DNA from: Streptomyces albogriseolus
GTDB taxonomy: Bacteria; Actinomycetota; Actinomycetes; Streptomycetales; Streptomycetaceae
DNA: 64,000 nucleotides
Assembly (NCBI GenBank): GCA_014650475.1
Contig: BMVA01000002.1
Coordinates: forward strand, 620,001-684,000
Direction of reading: 5' to 3'
Both the position numbers and the translations under genes were made by a program. Shown here piece after piece: positions 56,483 through 64,000 of this stretch. The notes beneath the pieces are model-generated. The model searched no databases and had not been told where the DNA came from. It worked only from the letters and a program-made list of their open reading frames with translations. Numbering within the stretch: position 1 is the stretch's first letter; the number at the start of each line of letters is the position of its first letter.

Positions 56483-57552
56483 CGGGCGCCTCCCGCCGAC
56501 AACGCTGTCCGGGCGGCGGCCAGTTCGGCGACCAGGACCTCCACCAGCTGTCCTGCGGGCAGTTCGCGGGCCATCCGGTGGCCCTGCCCGGCCCACAGCG
56601 CGAGCCCTTGCGCGTCCCCGGCCTGGGCGGCGGCCTTGCGCAGCGGCGCCGTCAGATGGTGGACCTCCGGGTAGGCGGCGGGGGCGTACGGGCCGTGCTC
56701 GCGCAGGAAGCGGTTGACCAGGGCGCGCGCCGGGCGGCCGGTGAAGGCGCGGGTCAGCTCGGTGCGGGCGTAGAGGGGGTTGGTGAGGGCCTGCTTGTGC
56801 AGGGCGTGCGCGCCGGACTCGTGGGCGGCGACGAAGGCGGTGCCGAGCTGGGCCGCGCTCGCGCCGGCGGCGCACACGGCGGCGATCTGGCCGCCGCGCA
56901 TGATGCCGCCGGCGGCGACGACGGGGATGCCGACGGACTCGCGGACCTGGGCGACCAGGGACAGCAGTCCGATGCCGCTGCCGTCCGTCTCCGGGCGGTC
57001 GCGGTGGGTGCCCTGGTGGCCTCCGGCCTCGACGCCCTGGGCGATCACCACGTCGGCGCCGGCCCGTTCCACGGCGCGGGCCTCCTCGGCGGTCGTGGCG
57101 GTGACGAAGGTGAGGGTGCCGACGCGGTGCAGCGAGTCGATCACCTCGCGGGCCGGCACGCCGAAGTGGAACGACACGACCGGCACGGGGTTGTCGAGCA
57201 GCACGGCGAGCTTGGCGTCGTAGCCGTCGTCGCGGCCGCTGTCGGGGTCGCCCAGCTCGGTCTCGTACCAGGAGGCCTCGCCGGCCAGCTGGTGGGCGTA
57301 GACGTCGACGGCGGCCGGGTCGGCCGTCTCCGGCTGGGGCAGGAAGAGGTTGACGCCGAAGGGGCGGGAGGTGAGTCCCCGCAGCTGCTTGATCTCCTGG
57401 TACATCCCGTCCGCGGTCTTGTACCCGGCGGCCAGGAAACCGAGCCCGCCCGCGTCGGACACGGCGGCGGCGAGCTGCGGCACCGATACGCCGCCCGCCA
57501 TGGGCGCCTGCACGATCGGCTGCGGGAAGAGATCGGTCAGTACGGAGGACAT
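56479..57552 (-). CDS. Nitronate monooxygenase-like flavoprotein
   Basis: A 357-residue FMN-binding TIM barrel of the 2-nitropropane dioxygenase family. IVQAPMAGGVSVPQLAAAVSDAG, GVEAGGHQGTH (active-site His) and VVAAGGIMRGGQIAAVCAAGASAAQLGTAF are the family signatures. It would detoxify alkyl nitronates. It is translationally coupled to rsmE. Confidence 0.92.
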   Translation of the reverse strand: MSSVLTDLFPQPIVQAPMAGGVSVPQLAAAVSDAGGLGFLAAGYKTADGMYQEIKQLRGLTSRPFGVNLFLPQPETADPAAVDVYAHQLAGEASWYETELGDPDSGRDDGYDAKLAVLLDNPVPVVSFHFGVPAREVIDSLHRVGTLTFVTATTAEEARAVERAGADVVIAQGVEAGGHQGTHRDRPETDGSGIGLLSLVAQVRESVGIPVVAAGGIMRGGQIAAVCAAGASAAQLGTAFVAAHESGAHALHKQALTNPLYARTELTRAFTGRPARALVNRFLREHGPYAPAAYPEVHHLTAPLRKAAAQAGDAQGLALWAGQGHRMARELPAGQLVEVLVAELAAARTALSAGGAR

Positions 57553-57671
57553 GACCGCATGTTGTCACGTCCCCCGACCAACTCCGAATTGGCCCTTCCC
57601 CTTGGCATAAGCCACTTTTCACCGGGCCGCCGACCACGCCGGCGGCCCTCCGCGAAGAGCGGGGTCAACGC

Positions 57672-57721
57672 CCGTTGAAGGCGTCCTTCAACCGCGAGAA
57701 CAACCCTTGCTGCCCGGGCTG
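57672..57721 (-). repeat. Duplicated 3' end of dnaJ, outer copy
   Basis: This 50-nt stretch repeats 57796-57845 with one mismatch, 124 nt apart. Read on the minus strand it encodes the same dnaJ C-terminal residues ([18 protein letters not shown]) and a stop codon, although it lies after the real stop at 57789. It is a relic of tandem duplication. Confidence 0.85.
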
Positions 57722-57788
57722 ACTGTGCCTGCCCGGGGGACAACCCCCGAACCCCCGGCAGCAGAACCCCGCCCCCGGCGCACACCAC

Positions 57789-58928
57789 TCAGCGACCGTT
57801 GAACGCGTCCTTCAACCGCGAGAACAACCCTTGCTGCCCGGGCTGGAACTGCCCCGTGGGCCGTTCCTCGCCGCGCAGCTTGGCCAGCTCGCGGAGCAGG
57901 CGCTCCTGCTCCGGGTCCAGCTTGGTCGGGGTCTGCACCTCGACGTGGACGATGAGGTCGCCCCGGCCGCCGCCGCGCAGGTGGGTGACGCCCCGGCCGT
58001 GCAGCGGGATCGACTGGCCGGACTGGGTGCCGGGCCGGATGTCGACCTCCTCCAGGCCGTCCAGCGTCTCCAGCGGCACCTTGGTGCCGAGCGACGCCGC
58101 GGTCATCGGCAGCGTGACCGTGCAGTGCAGGTCGTCGCCGCGCCGCTGGAACTGCGCGTGCGGCAGCTCGTGGATCTCCACGTACAGGTCGCCGGCCGGA
58201 CCGCCGCCGGGACCGACCTCGCCCTCGCCCGCGAGCTGGATCCGCGTGCCGTTGTCGACACCGGCCGGGATCTTGACCGTGAGCGTGCGGCGGGAGCGGA
58301 CCCGGCCGTCGCCCGCGCACTCCGGGCAGGGCGTGGGCACGACCGTGCCGAAGCCCTGGCACTGGGGGCAGGGGCGCGAGGTCATGACCTGGCCCAGGAA
58401 GGACCGGGTCACCTGCGAGACCTCACCGCGGCCGCGGCACATGTCGCAGGTCTGCGCGCTGGTGCCGGGCGCGGCGCCCTCGCCGCTGCACGTGGTGCAG
58501 ACGACCGCCGTGTCGACCTGGATGTCCTTGGTCGTGCCGAAGGCGGCCTCGTCCAGCTCCACCTCGATCCGGATCATGGCGTCCTGGCCGCGGCGGGTGC
58601 GCGAGCGCGGTCCGCGCTGCGACGCCGTGCCGAAGAACGCGTCCATGATGTCGGAGAAGTTGCCGAAGCCCCCGGCCCCGAAGCCGCCCGCGCCGCCGGC
58701 GCCGCCGGACTGCGAGAGCGGGTCCCCGCCGAGGTCGTAGACCTGCTTCTTCTGCGGGTCCGACAGCACCTCGTAGGCGGCGTTGATCTCCTTGAACCGC
58801 TCCTGGGTCTTCGGATCAGGGTTGACGTCCGGATGCAGCTCGCGGGCGAGCCGCCGGAAGGCCTTCTTGATCTCTTCCTGCGACGCGTCGCGGCGTACGC
58901 CGAGTACGGCGTAGTAGTCCGTGGCCAC
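57789..58928 (-). CDS. dnaJ: Chaperone DnaJ (DnaJ2 type)
   Basis: A 379-residue Hsp40 co-chaperone stimulating DnaK. It has a J domain ([25 protein letters not shown] at about 33-35), a G/F-rich linker, four C-x2-C-x-G-x-G zinc repeats ([32 protein letters not shown]) and the substrate-binding C-terminal domains. It follows hrcA without a gap, so it should be under HrcA/CIRCE control. Confidence 0.97.
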   Translation of the reverse strand: MATDYYAVLGVRRDASQEEIKKAFRRLARELHPDVNPDPKTQERFKEINAAYEVLSDPQKKQVYDLGGDPLSQSGGAGGAGGFGAGGFGNFSDIMDAFFGTASQRGPRSRTRRGQDAMIRIEVELDEAAFGTTKDIQVDTAVVCTTCSGEGAAPGTSAQTCDMCRGRGEVSQVTRSFLGQVMTSRPCPQCQGFGTVVPTPCPECAGDGRVRSRRTLTVKIPAGVDNGTRIQLAGEGEVGPGGGPAGDLYVEIHELPHAQFQRRGDDLHCTVTLPMTAASLGTKVPLETLDGLEEVDIRPGTQSGQSIPLHGRGVTHLRGGGRGDLIVHVEVQTPTKLDPEQERLLRELAKLRGEERPTGQFQPGQQGLFSRLKDAFNGR

Positions 58929-59945
58929 CTATGACTCCGCCAGGATCTGTCCGACGTACCGTGCCACTGCGCGTACCGCTCCCATCGTTCCGGGGTAGTC
59001 CATGCGGGTCGGTCCGACCACGCCGAGCTTGGCGACAGCCTCGCCGCCCGAACCGTAGCCGACCGACACGACGGACGTGGAGTTGAGTCCTTCGTGGGCG
59101 TTCTCGTGACCGATCCGCACGGTCACACCCGGATCCTTCGCCTCGCCGAGCAGCTTGAGGAGCACGACCTGCTCCTCCAGCGCCTCCAGGACGGGCCGGA
59201 TCGTGAGGGGGAAGTCGTGGCCGAAGCGGGTGAGGTTGGCGGTACCGCCGATCATCAGCCGCTCCTCGTTCTCCTCGACGAGCGTCTCCAGGAGAGTGGA
59301 GAGCACCGTGGAGACCGTACCGCGGTCCTCGGCCTCGAACGCCTCCGGGAGGTCCTCCACCAGACTCGGCACATCGGCGAACCGGCGGCCCGCGACCCGG
59401 CTGTTGAGCCGCGCCCGCAGATCGGCCAGGGACGCCTCGCCGAACGGCGCCGGGCAGTCGACCATGCGCTGCTCGACCCGGCCGGTGTCGGTGATCAGCA
59501 CCAGCATCAGCCGCGCCGGGGCGAGGGAGAGCAGCTCCACGTGCCGCACCGTCGAACGGGTCAGCGAGGGGTACTGCACCACGGCGACCTGCCGGGTGAG
59601 CTGGGCGAGCAGCCGCACCGTGCGGGCCACGACGTCGTCGAGGTCGACGGCGCCCTCGAGGAAGTTCTGGATGGCCCGCCGCTCGGGCGGGCTCATCGGC
59701 TTGACGCCGGCCAGCTTGTCGACGAACAGCCGGTAGCCCTTGTCGGTGGGGATGCGCCCCGCGCTGGTGTGCGGCTGGGCGATGAAGCCCTCCTCCTCCA
59801 GGGCCGCCATGTCGTTGCGCACGGTGGCCGGGGAGACGCCGAGGTTGTGCCGTTCGGTGAGCGCCTTCGACCCGACGGGCTCCTCGGTGCCCACGTAGTC
59901 CTGGACGATCGCGCGCAACACCTGGAGCCTGCGTTCACTGAGCAT
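58929..59945 (-). CDS. hrcA: Heat-inducible repressor HrcA
   Basis: A 338-residue repressor of heat-shock genes that binds CIRCE. The N-terminal winged helix ([28 protein letters not shown]) and the C-terminal GAF-like dimer domain are complete. The ATG at 59945 has GGAGG eight bases upstream. A perfect CIRCE lies 39 nt upstream, so it autoregulates the hrcA-dnaJ unit and probably groE operons elsewhere. Confidence 0.97.
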   Translation of the reverse strand: MLSERRLQVLRAIVQDYVGTEEPVGSKALTERHNLGVSPATVRNDMAALEEEGFIAQPHTSAGRIPTDKGYRLFVDKLAGVKPMSPPERRAIQNFLEGAVDLDDVVARTVRLLAQLTRQVAVVQYPSLTRSTVRHVELLSLAPARLMLVLITDTGRVEQRMVDCPAPFGEASLADLRARLNSRVAGRRFADVPSLVEDLPEAFEAEDRGTVSTVLSTLLETLVEENEERLMIGGTANLTRFGHDFPLTIRPVLEALEEQVVLLKLLGEAKDPGVTVRIGHENAHEGLNSTSVVSVGYGSGGEAVAKLGVVGPTRMDYPGTMGAVRAVARYVGQILAES

Positions 59946-59983
59946 CGCGCACACCTCCAGCTGGCTTCCGCCCGGTAACGACC

Positions 59984-60010
59984 CTGGCACTCTTCGCACG
60001 CGAGTGCCAG
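59984..60010 (-). promoter_or_regulatory. CIRCE operator upstream of hrcA
   Basis: CTGGCACTC-N9-GAGTGCCAG, a perfect 9-9-9 inverted repeat differing from the CIRCE consensus only in the outermost bases. It is the binding site for HrcA. Confidence 0.93.
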
Positions 60011-60107
60011 ACTTCCCCGGCCCAGTGTACGGCCGGGGGGTACGGCGTCGGCAAGGCCGGTCCGTGCCGCGGTGCCGGGTGCCGCCGTCCCCGCTAGCGT
60101 CCCGGTC

Positions 60108-60836
60108 ATGACCGTGACTTGGGAAGAGTCGGGATGGGAGCAACTGGCGCCGGGGGTCGGGCGGCGCCGGCTGCCGGGGTGGGACTGCACCGCGGGGCTC
60201 GTGGTGGGCGGTGACGGCGTCCTGGCCGTCGACGCGGGCTCCCGTCTCGCCGAGGGCGCGCGACTGCGGACGGAGGCGCGGGAGCTCACCGGCCGCCGTG
60301 TGACGCATCTCGCGCTCACCCATCCCCACTTCGACCACATCCTCGGGGCGCCGGCGTTCGCGGACACGGAGGTGTACGGCGCGGTCGGCCTGGACGTGGC
60401 GCTCGCCGGGCGGGGGCGGGAGGAGCTGCACGCGGACGCGGTGCGCTGGGGTCTGGACCCGGCGGCGGCGGACGAGGCGGTGGCCGCGCTGGTCCCGCCG
60501 CGGCACGCGGTGTCCGGCGAGTGGACGCTGGACCTGGGCGGCGGCCGTCAGGTGCTGCTGGCGAACGTCGGCCCCGGTCACACGGCGTACGACCTGGCGG
60601 TGCTGGTGCCCGGCGACCCGGAGGTGGTGTTCTGCGGCGACCTGGTCGAGGAGTCGGACGAGCCGCAGGCGGGCCCGGACGCCGTGCCGTCCCGCTGGCC
60701 CGCCGCGCTGGACCGGCTGCTGCGGCTGGGCGGCGAGGACGCGGTGTACGTCCCCGGTCACGGCGCGGTGGTCGACGCGGCGTTCGTACGGGCCCAACGG
60801 GACGCGCTGGCGGCCCGGTTCGGCGTGTCGGAGTGA
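60108..60836 (+). CDS. MBL-fold metallo-hydrolase
   Basis: 242 residues with the metallo-beta-lactamase metal motif THPHFDH, the next ligand His in GPGHTAYD, the Asp in FCGDLVEE and the terminal His in VPGHG. The reaction is unknown. I chose ATG 60108: TAGCGT (60095-60100) forms a -10-like box 7 nt upstream and there is no ribosome binding site, so the mRNA is probably leaderless. It is divergent from hrcA. Confidence 0.88.
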   Translation: MTVTWEESGWEQLAPGVGRRRLPGWDCTAGLVVGGDGVLAVDAGSRLAEGARLRTEARELTGRRVTHLALTHPHFDHILGAPAFADTEVYGAVGLDVALAGRGREELHADAVRWGLDPAAADEAVAALVPPRHAVSGEWTLDLGGGRQVLLANVGPGHTAYDLAVLVPGDPEVVFCGDLVEESDEPQAGPDAVPSRWPAALDRLLRLGGEDAVYVPGHGAVVDAAFVRAQRDALAARFGVSE

Positions 60837-60870
60837 TCATCGCCTCGGTGTTCCTCGTATCGTCGGCAGA

Positions 60871-61677
60871 ATGCGCCAGTACTCCGCCGATCTGACCCCT
60901 CCGTGGAAGAAGCCGCAGTCCGTCCCCGAGGTGCCGGCCGAGCCGGGCCTCGTGGTGGAGGAGCCCGGCACCGGGTTCTGCGGCGCCGTGATCCGCTGCG
61001 AGGCCGGCACGGTGACCCTGGAGGACCGCTTCGGCAAGCACCGGGTGTTCCCGCTGGAGCCGCGCGGGTTCCTGCTGGAGGGCCGCGTGGTCACGCTGGT
61101 CCGCCCCTCCGCCGGCCCGGCCCGCCCCACCCGCACGGCGTCCGGCTCGGTGGCCGTCCCCGGCGCACGGGCGCGCGTCGCCCGCGCGGGGCGCATCTAC
61201 GTCGAGGGCCGGCACGACGCCGAGCTGGTCGAGAAGGTGTGGGGCGACGACCTGCGGATCGAGGGCGTGGTCGTGGAGTACCTGGAGGGCGTGGACGACC
61301 TCCCGTCGATCGTGGAGTCCTTCGCGCCCGGGCCCGACGCGCGGCTGGGGGTGCTGGTGGACCACCTGGTGCCGGGCACCAAGGAGTGGCGGATCGCGCA
61401 GGGGGTGACGAGCGAGCACGCGCTGGTGGTCGGGCACCCGTACATCGACATCTGGGAGGCCGTGAAGCCGGCGTCGGTCGGCATCGAGGCGTGGCCGCGG
61501 GTGCCGCGGGGGGTGGACTGGAAGACGGGGGTGTGCCGGGCGCTGGGGTGGCGGGTCGCCCACACCGGTGAGGCGTGGAAGCGGATCCTGGACTCCGTGC
61601 ACTCCTACAAGGATCTCGAGCCCCAGCTTCTGGGGCGGGTGGAGGAACTGATCGACTTCGTCACGGCGCCGTCGTGA
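60871..61677 (+). CDS. DUF3097 protein, unknown function
   Basis: A 268-residue actinobacterial family protein. The central RIYVEGRHDAELVEKVWGDDLRIEG resembles the acidic core of Toprim-like domains, followed by GVLVDHLVPGTKEWRIAQ. TATCGT (60857-60862) is a -10-like box 8 nt before the ATG and no ribosome binding site is visible, so it is likely leaderless. It lies 34 nt after the MBL gene yet seems to have its own promoter. Confidence 0.85.
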   Translation: MRQYSADLTPPWKKPQSVPEVPAEPGLVVEEPGTGFCGAVIRCEAGTVTLEDRFGKHRVFPLEPRGFLLEGRVVTLVRPSAGPARPTRTASGSVAVPGARARVARAGRIYVEGRHDAELVEKVWGDDLRIEGVVVEYLEGVDDLPSIVESFAPGPDARLGVLVDHLVPGTKEWRIAQGVTSEHALVVGHPYIDIWEAVKPASVGIEAWPRVPRGVDWKTGVCRALGWRVAHTGEAWKRILDSVHSYKDLEPQLLGRVEELIDFVTAPS

Positions 61678-61692
61678 CAACCGGTTCTCGCC

Positions 61693-61826
61693 CGACCCCG
61701 GGGCTCCGCCCCGGACCCCGCTCCTCAAACGCCGGAGGGGCTGATGTCAGCCCGTCCGGCGTTTGAGGACGAGGCCCGCCGGGGCCGACAGGGGGGTCTG
61801 GGGGCGCAGCCCCCAGGGTCGGGACG
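61693..61826 (-). repeat. Dispersed palindromic repeat R2, copy 2 (inverted)
   Basis: Reverse-complement match to 55617-55740. It includes CTCAAACGCCGGAGGGGCTG opposed to CAGCCCGTCCGGCGTTTGAG, a nearly perfect stem of about 20 bp. It lies between the convergent ends of the DUF3097 gene and hemW and can end both. Confidence 0.88.
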
Positions 61827-61858
61827 GGAAGGGGCGGCGGGGGCGAGGAGACGTCTGG

Positions 61859-63091
61859 TCAGTCGACCAGGTCCCGCACCACCGCGTCGGCCAGCAGCCG
61901 TCCCCGCAGGGTGAGGGCCGCGTGGCCCCTCTCGAAGGGCTCGGGACGGAGCAAGCCGTCCGACAGCGCACGGTCGGCAGCCGCCCGCCCCTCCTCCCGG
62001 AGGAGATCCAGCGGCACCCCGTCCCGAAGCCGAAGCTCCAGCAGGATCCGCTCGACCCGCCGGTCCTCCGAGGACAGCACCTCCCGCCCCGCCCCCGGCG
62101 ACCGCCCCTCCGCCAGCGCCGCCGCATACGCGCCCGGATGCTTGACGTTCCACCACCGCACCCCGCCCACGTGCGAGTGCGCCCCGGGCCCCGCGCCCCA
62201 CCAGTCGGCACCGCGCCAGTACAGCTCGTTGTGCAGGCAGCGGCCGACCTCCGACGTGGCCCAGTTCGACACCTCGTACCAGTCGAAACCCGCCCCCGTC
62301 AGCATCTCCTCGGCGATCAGGTACCGGTCCGCGTGGACGTCGTCGTCCGTCATCGGCACCTCCCCCCGCCGGATCCGCCGGGCCAGCTGCGTGCCCTCCT
62401 CGACGATCAGCGCGTACGCGCTCACATGGTCGGGCCCCGCACCGACCGCCGCCTCCAGGGACGCCCGCCAGTCGTCGTCCGACTCCCCCGGCGTGCCGTA
62501 GATCAGGTCGAGGTTGACGTGGTCGAAGCCGACCGCGCGGGCCTCGGTGACGCACGCCTCGGGCCGGCCGGGGGTGTGCGTGCGGTCGAGCACCTTCAGC
62601 ACGTGCTGCCGGGCGCTCTGCATGCCGAAGGAGACGCGGTTGAAGCCGCCGGCCCGCAGCTCGGCGAGGTAGGCGGGGTCGACCGACTCGGGGTTCGCCT
62701 CCGTCGTGACCTCGGCGTCCGGCGCGAGCCCGAACTCCTCGCGGATCGCGCCGAGCATCCGCACCAGGTCGCCGGCGGCGAGCAGCGTGGGCGTGCCTCC
62801 GCCGACGAACACCGTGCGCACCGGCCGCGGGTCGTCGCCGAGCACCTTGCGGGCCAGCCGGATCTCGTCGACGAGGGTCTCGGCGTAGTTGTCGCGGGAG
62901 GCCAGCACGCCGCCGGTGCCGCGCAGCTCGGTCGCGGTGTAGGTGTTGAAGTCGCAGTAGCCGCAGCGGGTCGCGCAGTAGGGGACGTGCAGATAGAACC
63001 CGAGGGGGCGGTCGGCCGCCCCGGCGAGCGCGGACGCGGGCAGCGCGCCGTCGGCGGGGACGGGCTCGCCGTCGGGGAGTGCGGAAGGCAT
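61859..63091 (-). CDS. hemW: Radical SAM heme chaperone HemW
   Basis: A 410-residue radical SAM protein related to coproporphyrinogen III dehydrogenase. The 4Fe-4S motif is YCATRCGYCDF (C-x3-C-x2-C), followed by FVGGGTPTLL and the C-terminal HemN-like domain (WRGADWWGAGPGAHSHVGG). HemW-type proteins bind and deliver heme rather than make it. I chose ATG 63091; an ATG three codons upstream is possible. Confidence 0.93.
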   Translation of the reverse strand: MPSALPDGEPVPADGALPASALAGAADRPLGFYLHVPYCATRCGYCDFNTYTATELRGTGGVLASRDNYAETLVDEIRLARKVLGDDPRPVRTVFVGGGTPTLLAAGDLVRMLGAIREEFGLAPDAEVTTEANPESVDPAYLAELRAGGFNRVSFGMQSARQHVLKVLDRTHTPGRPEACVTEARAVGFDHVNLDLIYGTPGESDDDWRASLEAAVGAGPDHVSAYALIVEEGTQLARRIRRGEVPMTDDDVHADRYLIAEEMLTGAGFDWYEVSNWATSEVGRCLHNELYWRGADWWGAGPGAHSHVGGVRWWNVKHPGAYAAALAEGRSPGAGREVLSSEDRRVERILLELRLRDGVPLDLLREEGRAAADRALSDGLLRPEPFERGHAALTLRGRLLADAVVRDLVD

Positions 63092-63175
63092 GTGCTCCAT
63101 TGTCCCGCACCCGGGCCGTTCCCCTCCGCGCCGCCCGAGCCCCCTCACCGCGCTCCCCGCCGGCTCGGCGTCGCG

Positions 63176-64000
63176 TCACTCCGCCTGGAGCACCAGCAGG
63201 GCCATGTCGTCCGCCGGGGGCCGCGCCCCGAACTCGTGCACGAGCCGGGTGATCCGGTCCGCTATGGCCCCGGCCTCCATCCCGGCGCAGCCCGCCAGCG
63301 CCAGGGCCAGTCCGTCCCCGTCGTCGAACTGCCGCGACCCGGAGCGCCGCTCGGTGACCCCGTCGGTGACGCAGAGCAGGGTGTCGCCGGAGTACATCTC
63401 GAAGGTCTCGCTGGTGTACCCGGCGTCCTCGACGACCCCCAGCAGCGTCTGCGGCTGGGCGACGGCCCGCACCGCGCCCTCGGGGTCGAGGAGGAGCGGC
63501 AGGGGGTGGCCGGCGGAGGCGAGGGTGCAGCGGACGCCGCCCTCGAAGGGCACCAGTTCGCCGTAGAGGAGGGACAGGAAGCGGGTCTGCGGGCCGTCGC
63601 CGGGGGCGGTGGGCCGTGCTCCGGCCGCCACCAGCGCGCGGGCCGCCGCGTCCGCCGCCTCGGTGGCGTCGTCGAGGAGGAGCTGGTTGAGCCGGTCGAG
63701 GACGTCGGCGACCCGGTAGCCCTCGCGGGCGAGCAGCCGCAGCCAGGGGCGGACCAGGCCGATGACGACGGCCGCCTCGGGGCCCTTGCCCTGGACGTCG
63801 CCGACGGCGAAGCACCAGCGTCCGTGGCCGGCCGGGAAGAGGTCGTAGAAGTCGCCGCTGGGGCCGCCCTTGTCGCACGGTTCGTGGACGAGGGCGCTGC
63901 GCACGCCGGGGATCTCGGCGACGGCTCCCGGCAGCAGGCCGCGCTGGAGCACGGCGCTGATGGTGGCCTGGCGGGCGTACCGCCGGGCGGCCCCGATGGC
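63176..64000 (-). CDS. SpoIIE/PP2C-family phosphatase, 5' end missing
   Basis: The C-terminal 274 residues of a serine/threonine phosphatase of the RsbU/SpoIIE type, with the frame still open at the window edge. Metal-binding residues are in GGPSGDFYDLFP, WCFAVGDVQGKGPEAA, LLCVTDGVTE and ADDMALLVL. The residues just upstream (ARRYARQATISAVLQRGLLP) are the usual linker from a sensory PAS/GAF part. Such proteins dephosphorylate anti-anti-sigma factors. The true start lies outside the window. Confidence 0.92.
   Translation of the reverse strand, partial: AIGAARRYARQATISAVLQRGLLPGAVAEIPGVRSALVHEPCDKGGPSGDFYDLFPAGHGRWCFAVGDVQGKGPEAAVVIGLVRPWLRLLAREGYRVADVLDRLNQLLLDDATEAADAAARALVAAGARPTAPGDGPQTRFLSLLYGELVPFEGGVRCTLASAGHPLPLLLDPEGAVRAVAQPQTLLGVVEDAGYTSETFEMYSGDTLLCVTDGVTERRSGSRQFDDGDGLALALAGCAGMEAGAIADRITRLVHEFGARPPADDMALLVLQAE

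Noticed and set aside
57537-57788. 83-codon minus-strand frame after dnaJ
   Set aside because: Its sequence derives from the duplicated dnaJ end read in another frame; there is no start signal or motif.

Overview
The window is very GC-rich (third codon positions almost all G or C), uses GTG and TTG starts often, and carries Streptomyces hallmark genes: Zur-controlled zinc uptake, HrcA/CIRCE, WhiJ-type XRE plus DUF397 proteins, DUF3097, tricorn protease and a SpoIIE-type phosphatase. It reads as a stretch of the conserved core of a Streptomyces chromosome. From memory, the gene order resembles the S. coelicolor region from about SCO2487 to SCO2557; I could not check this. I saw no prophage, integrase, transposase, CRISPR array, tRNA or rRNA.

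Layout. 1-7.5 kb: nitrite reductase nirB (5' end cut off) and nirD, a Tat-exported PhoX-family protein, a small excalibur-domain membrane protein, and pyruvate phosphate dikinase. 7.5-15.1 kb: a membrane sulfatase-like enzyme, dusB, a DHA2 drug exporter, a repeat-filled gap, a small zinc-finger-like protein, a TetR regulator with a shortened N-terminus, and glyS. 15.2-18.4 kb: znuA-znuC-znuB and zur, with a Zur box on the znuA promoter. 18.5-24.9 kb: recO-uppS, a small unknown gene, and an MMPL exporter - histidine kinase - response regulator operon.

25.0-31.9 kb holds the most unusual unit: a six-gene minus-strand operon of an NNMT-like methyltransferase, a large helical protein, a ParA/MinD-like P-loop protein with an altered Walker A, two proteins of no known fold, and a membrane protein with a cytoplasmic domain. 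Five of the six seem to match uncharacterised Streptomyces families. The only two TTA leucine codons I noticed in the window's coding sequence are in this operon, which suggests bldA-dependent developmental control.

32.2-40.5 kb: a GNAT acetyltransferase, a TerB-like zinc-ribbon protein, leuA behind a Leu-Leu-Leu-Leu leader peptide, an intracellular M4 protease beside its probable inhibitor (emfourin), a GH1 glycosidase, era, a secreted protein, and a cytidine-deaminase-like protein lacking every zinc ligand. 40.5-42.4 kb: an XRE/DUF397 pair and a divergent 49-residue protein, around a less GC-rich control region with repeats. 42.6-45.8 kb: phoH-ybeY-CBS/DUF21-YjbR operon. 46-51.7 kb: PfkB kinase, glucarate-dehydratase-like enolase, an MFS transporter, and HIT protein plus RNase Z. 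51.7-60.0 kb: tricorn protease, a lipoprotein, and the hrcA-dnaJ and nitronate monooxygenase-rsmE pairs. 60.1-64 kb: an MBL-fold hydrolase, DUF3097, hemW and a cut-off SpoIIE-family phosphatase.

Two families of dispersed palindromic repeats (five and two copies) sit just downstream of gene ends and look like terminator-associated repeats. Several genes appear to be leaderless, with a -10-like hexamer 6-8 nt before the start codon and no ribosome binding site.
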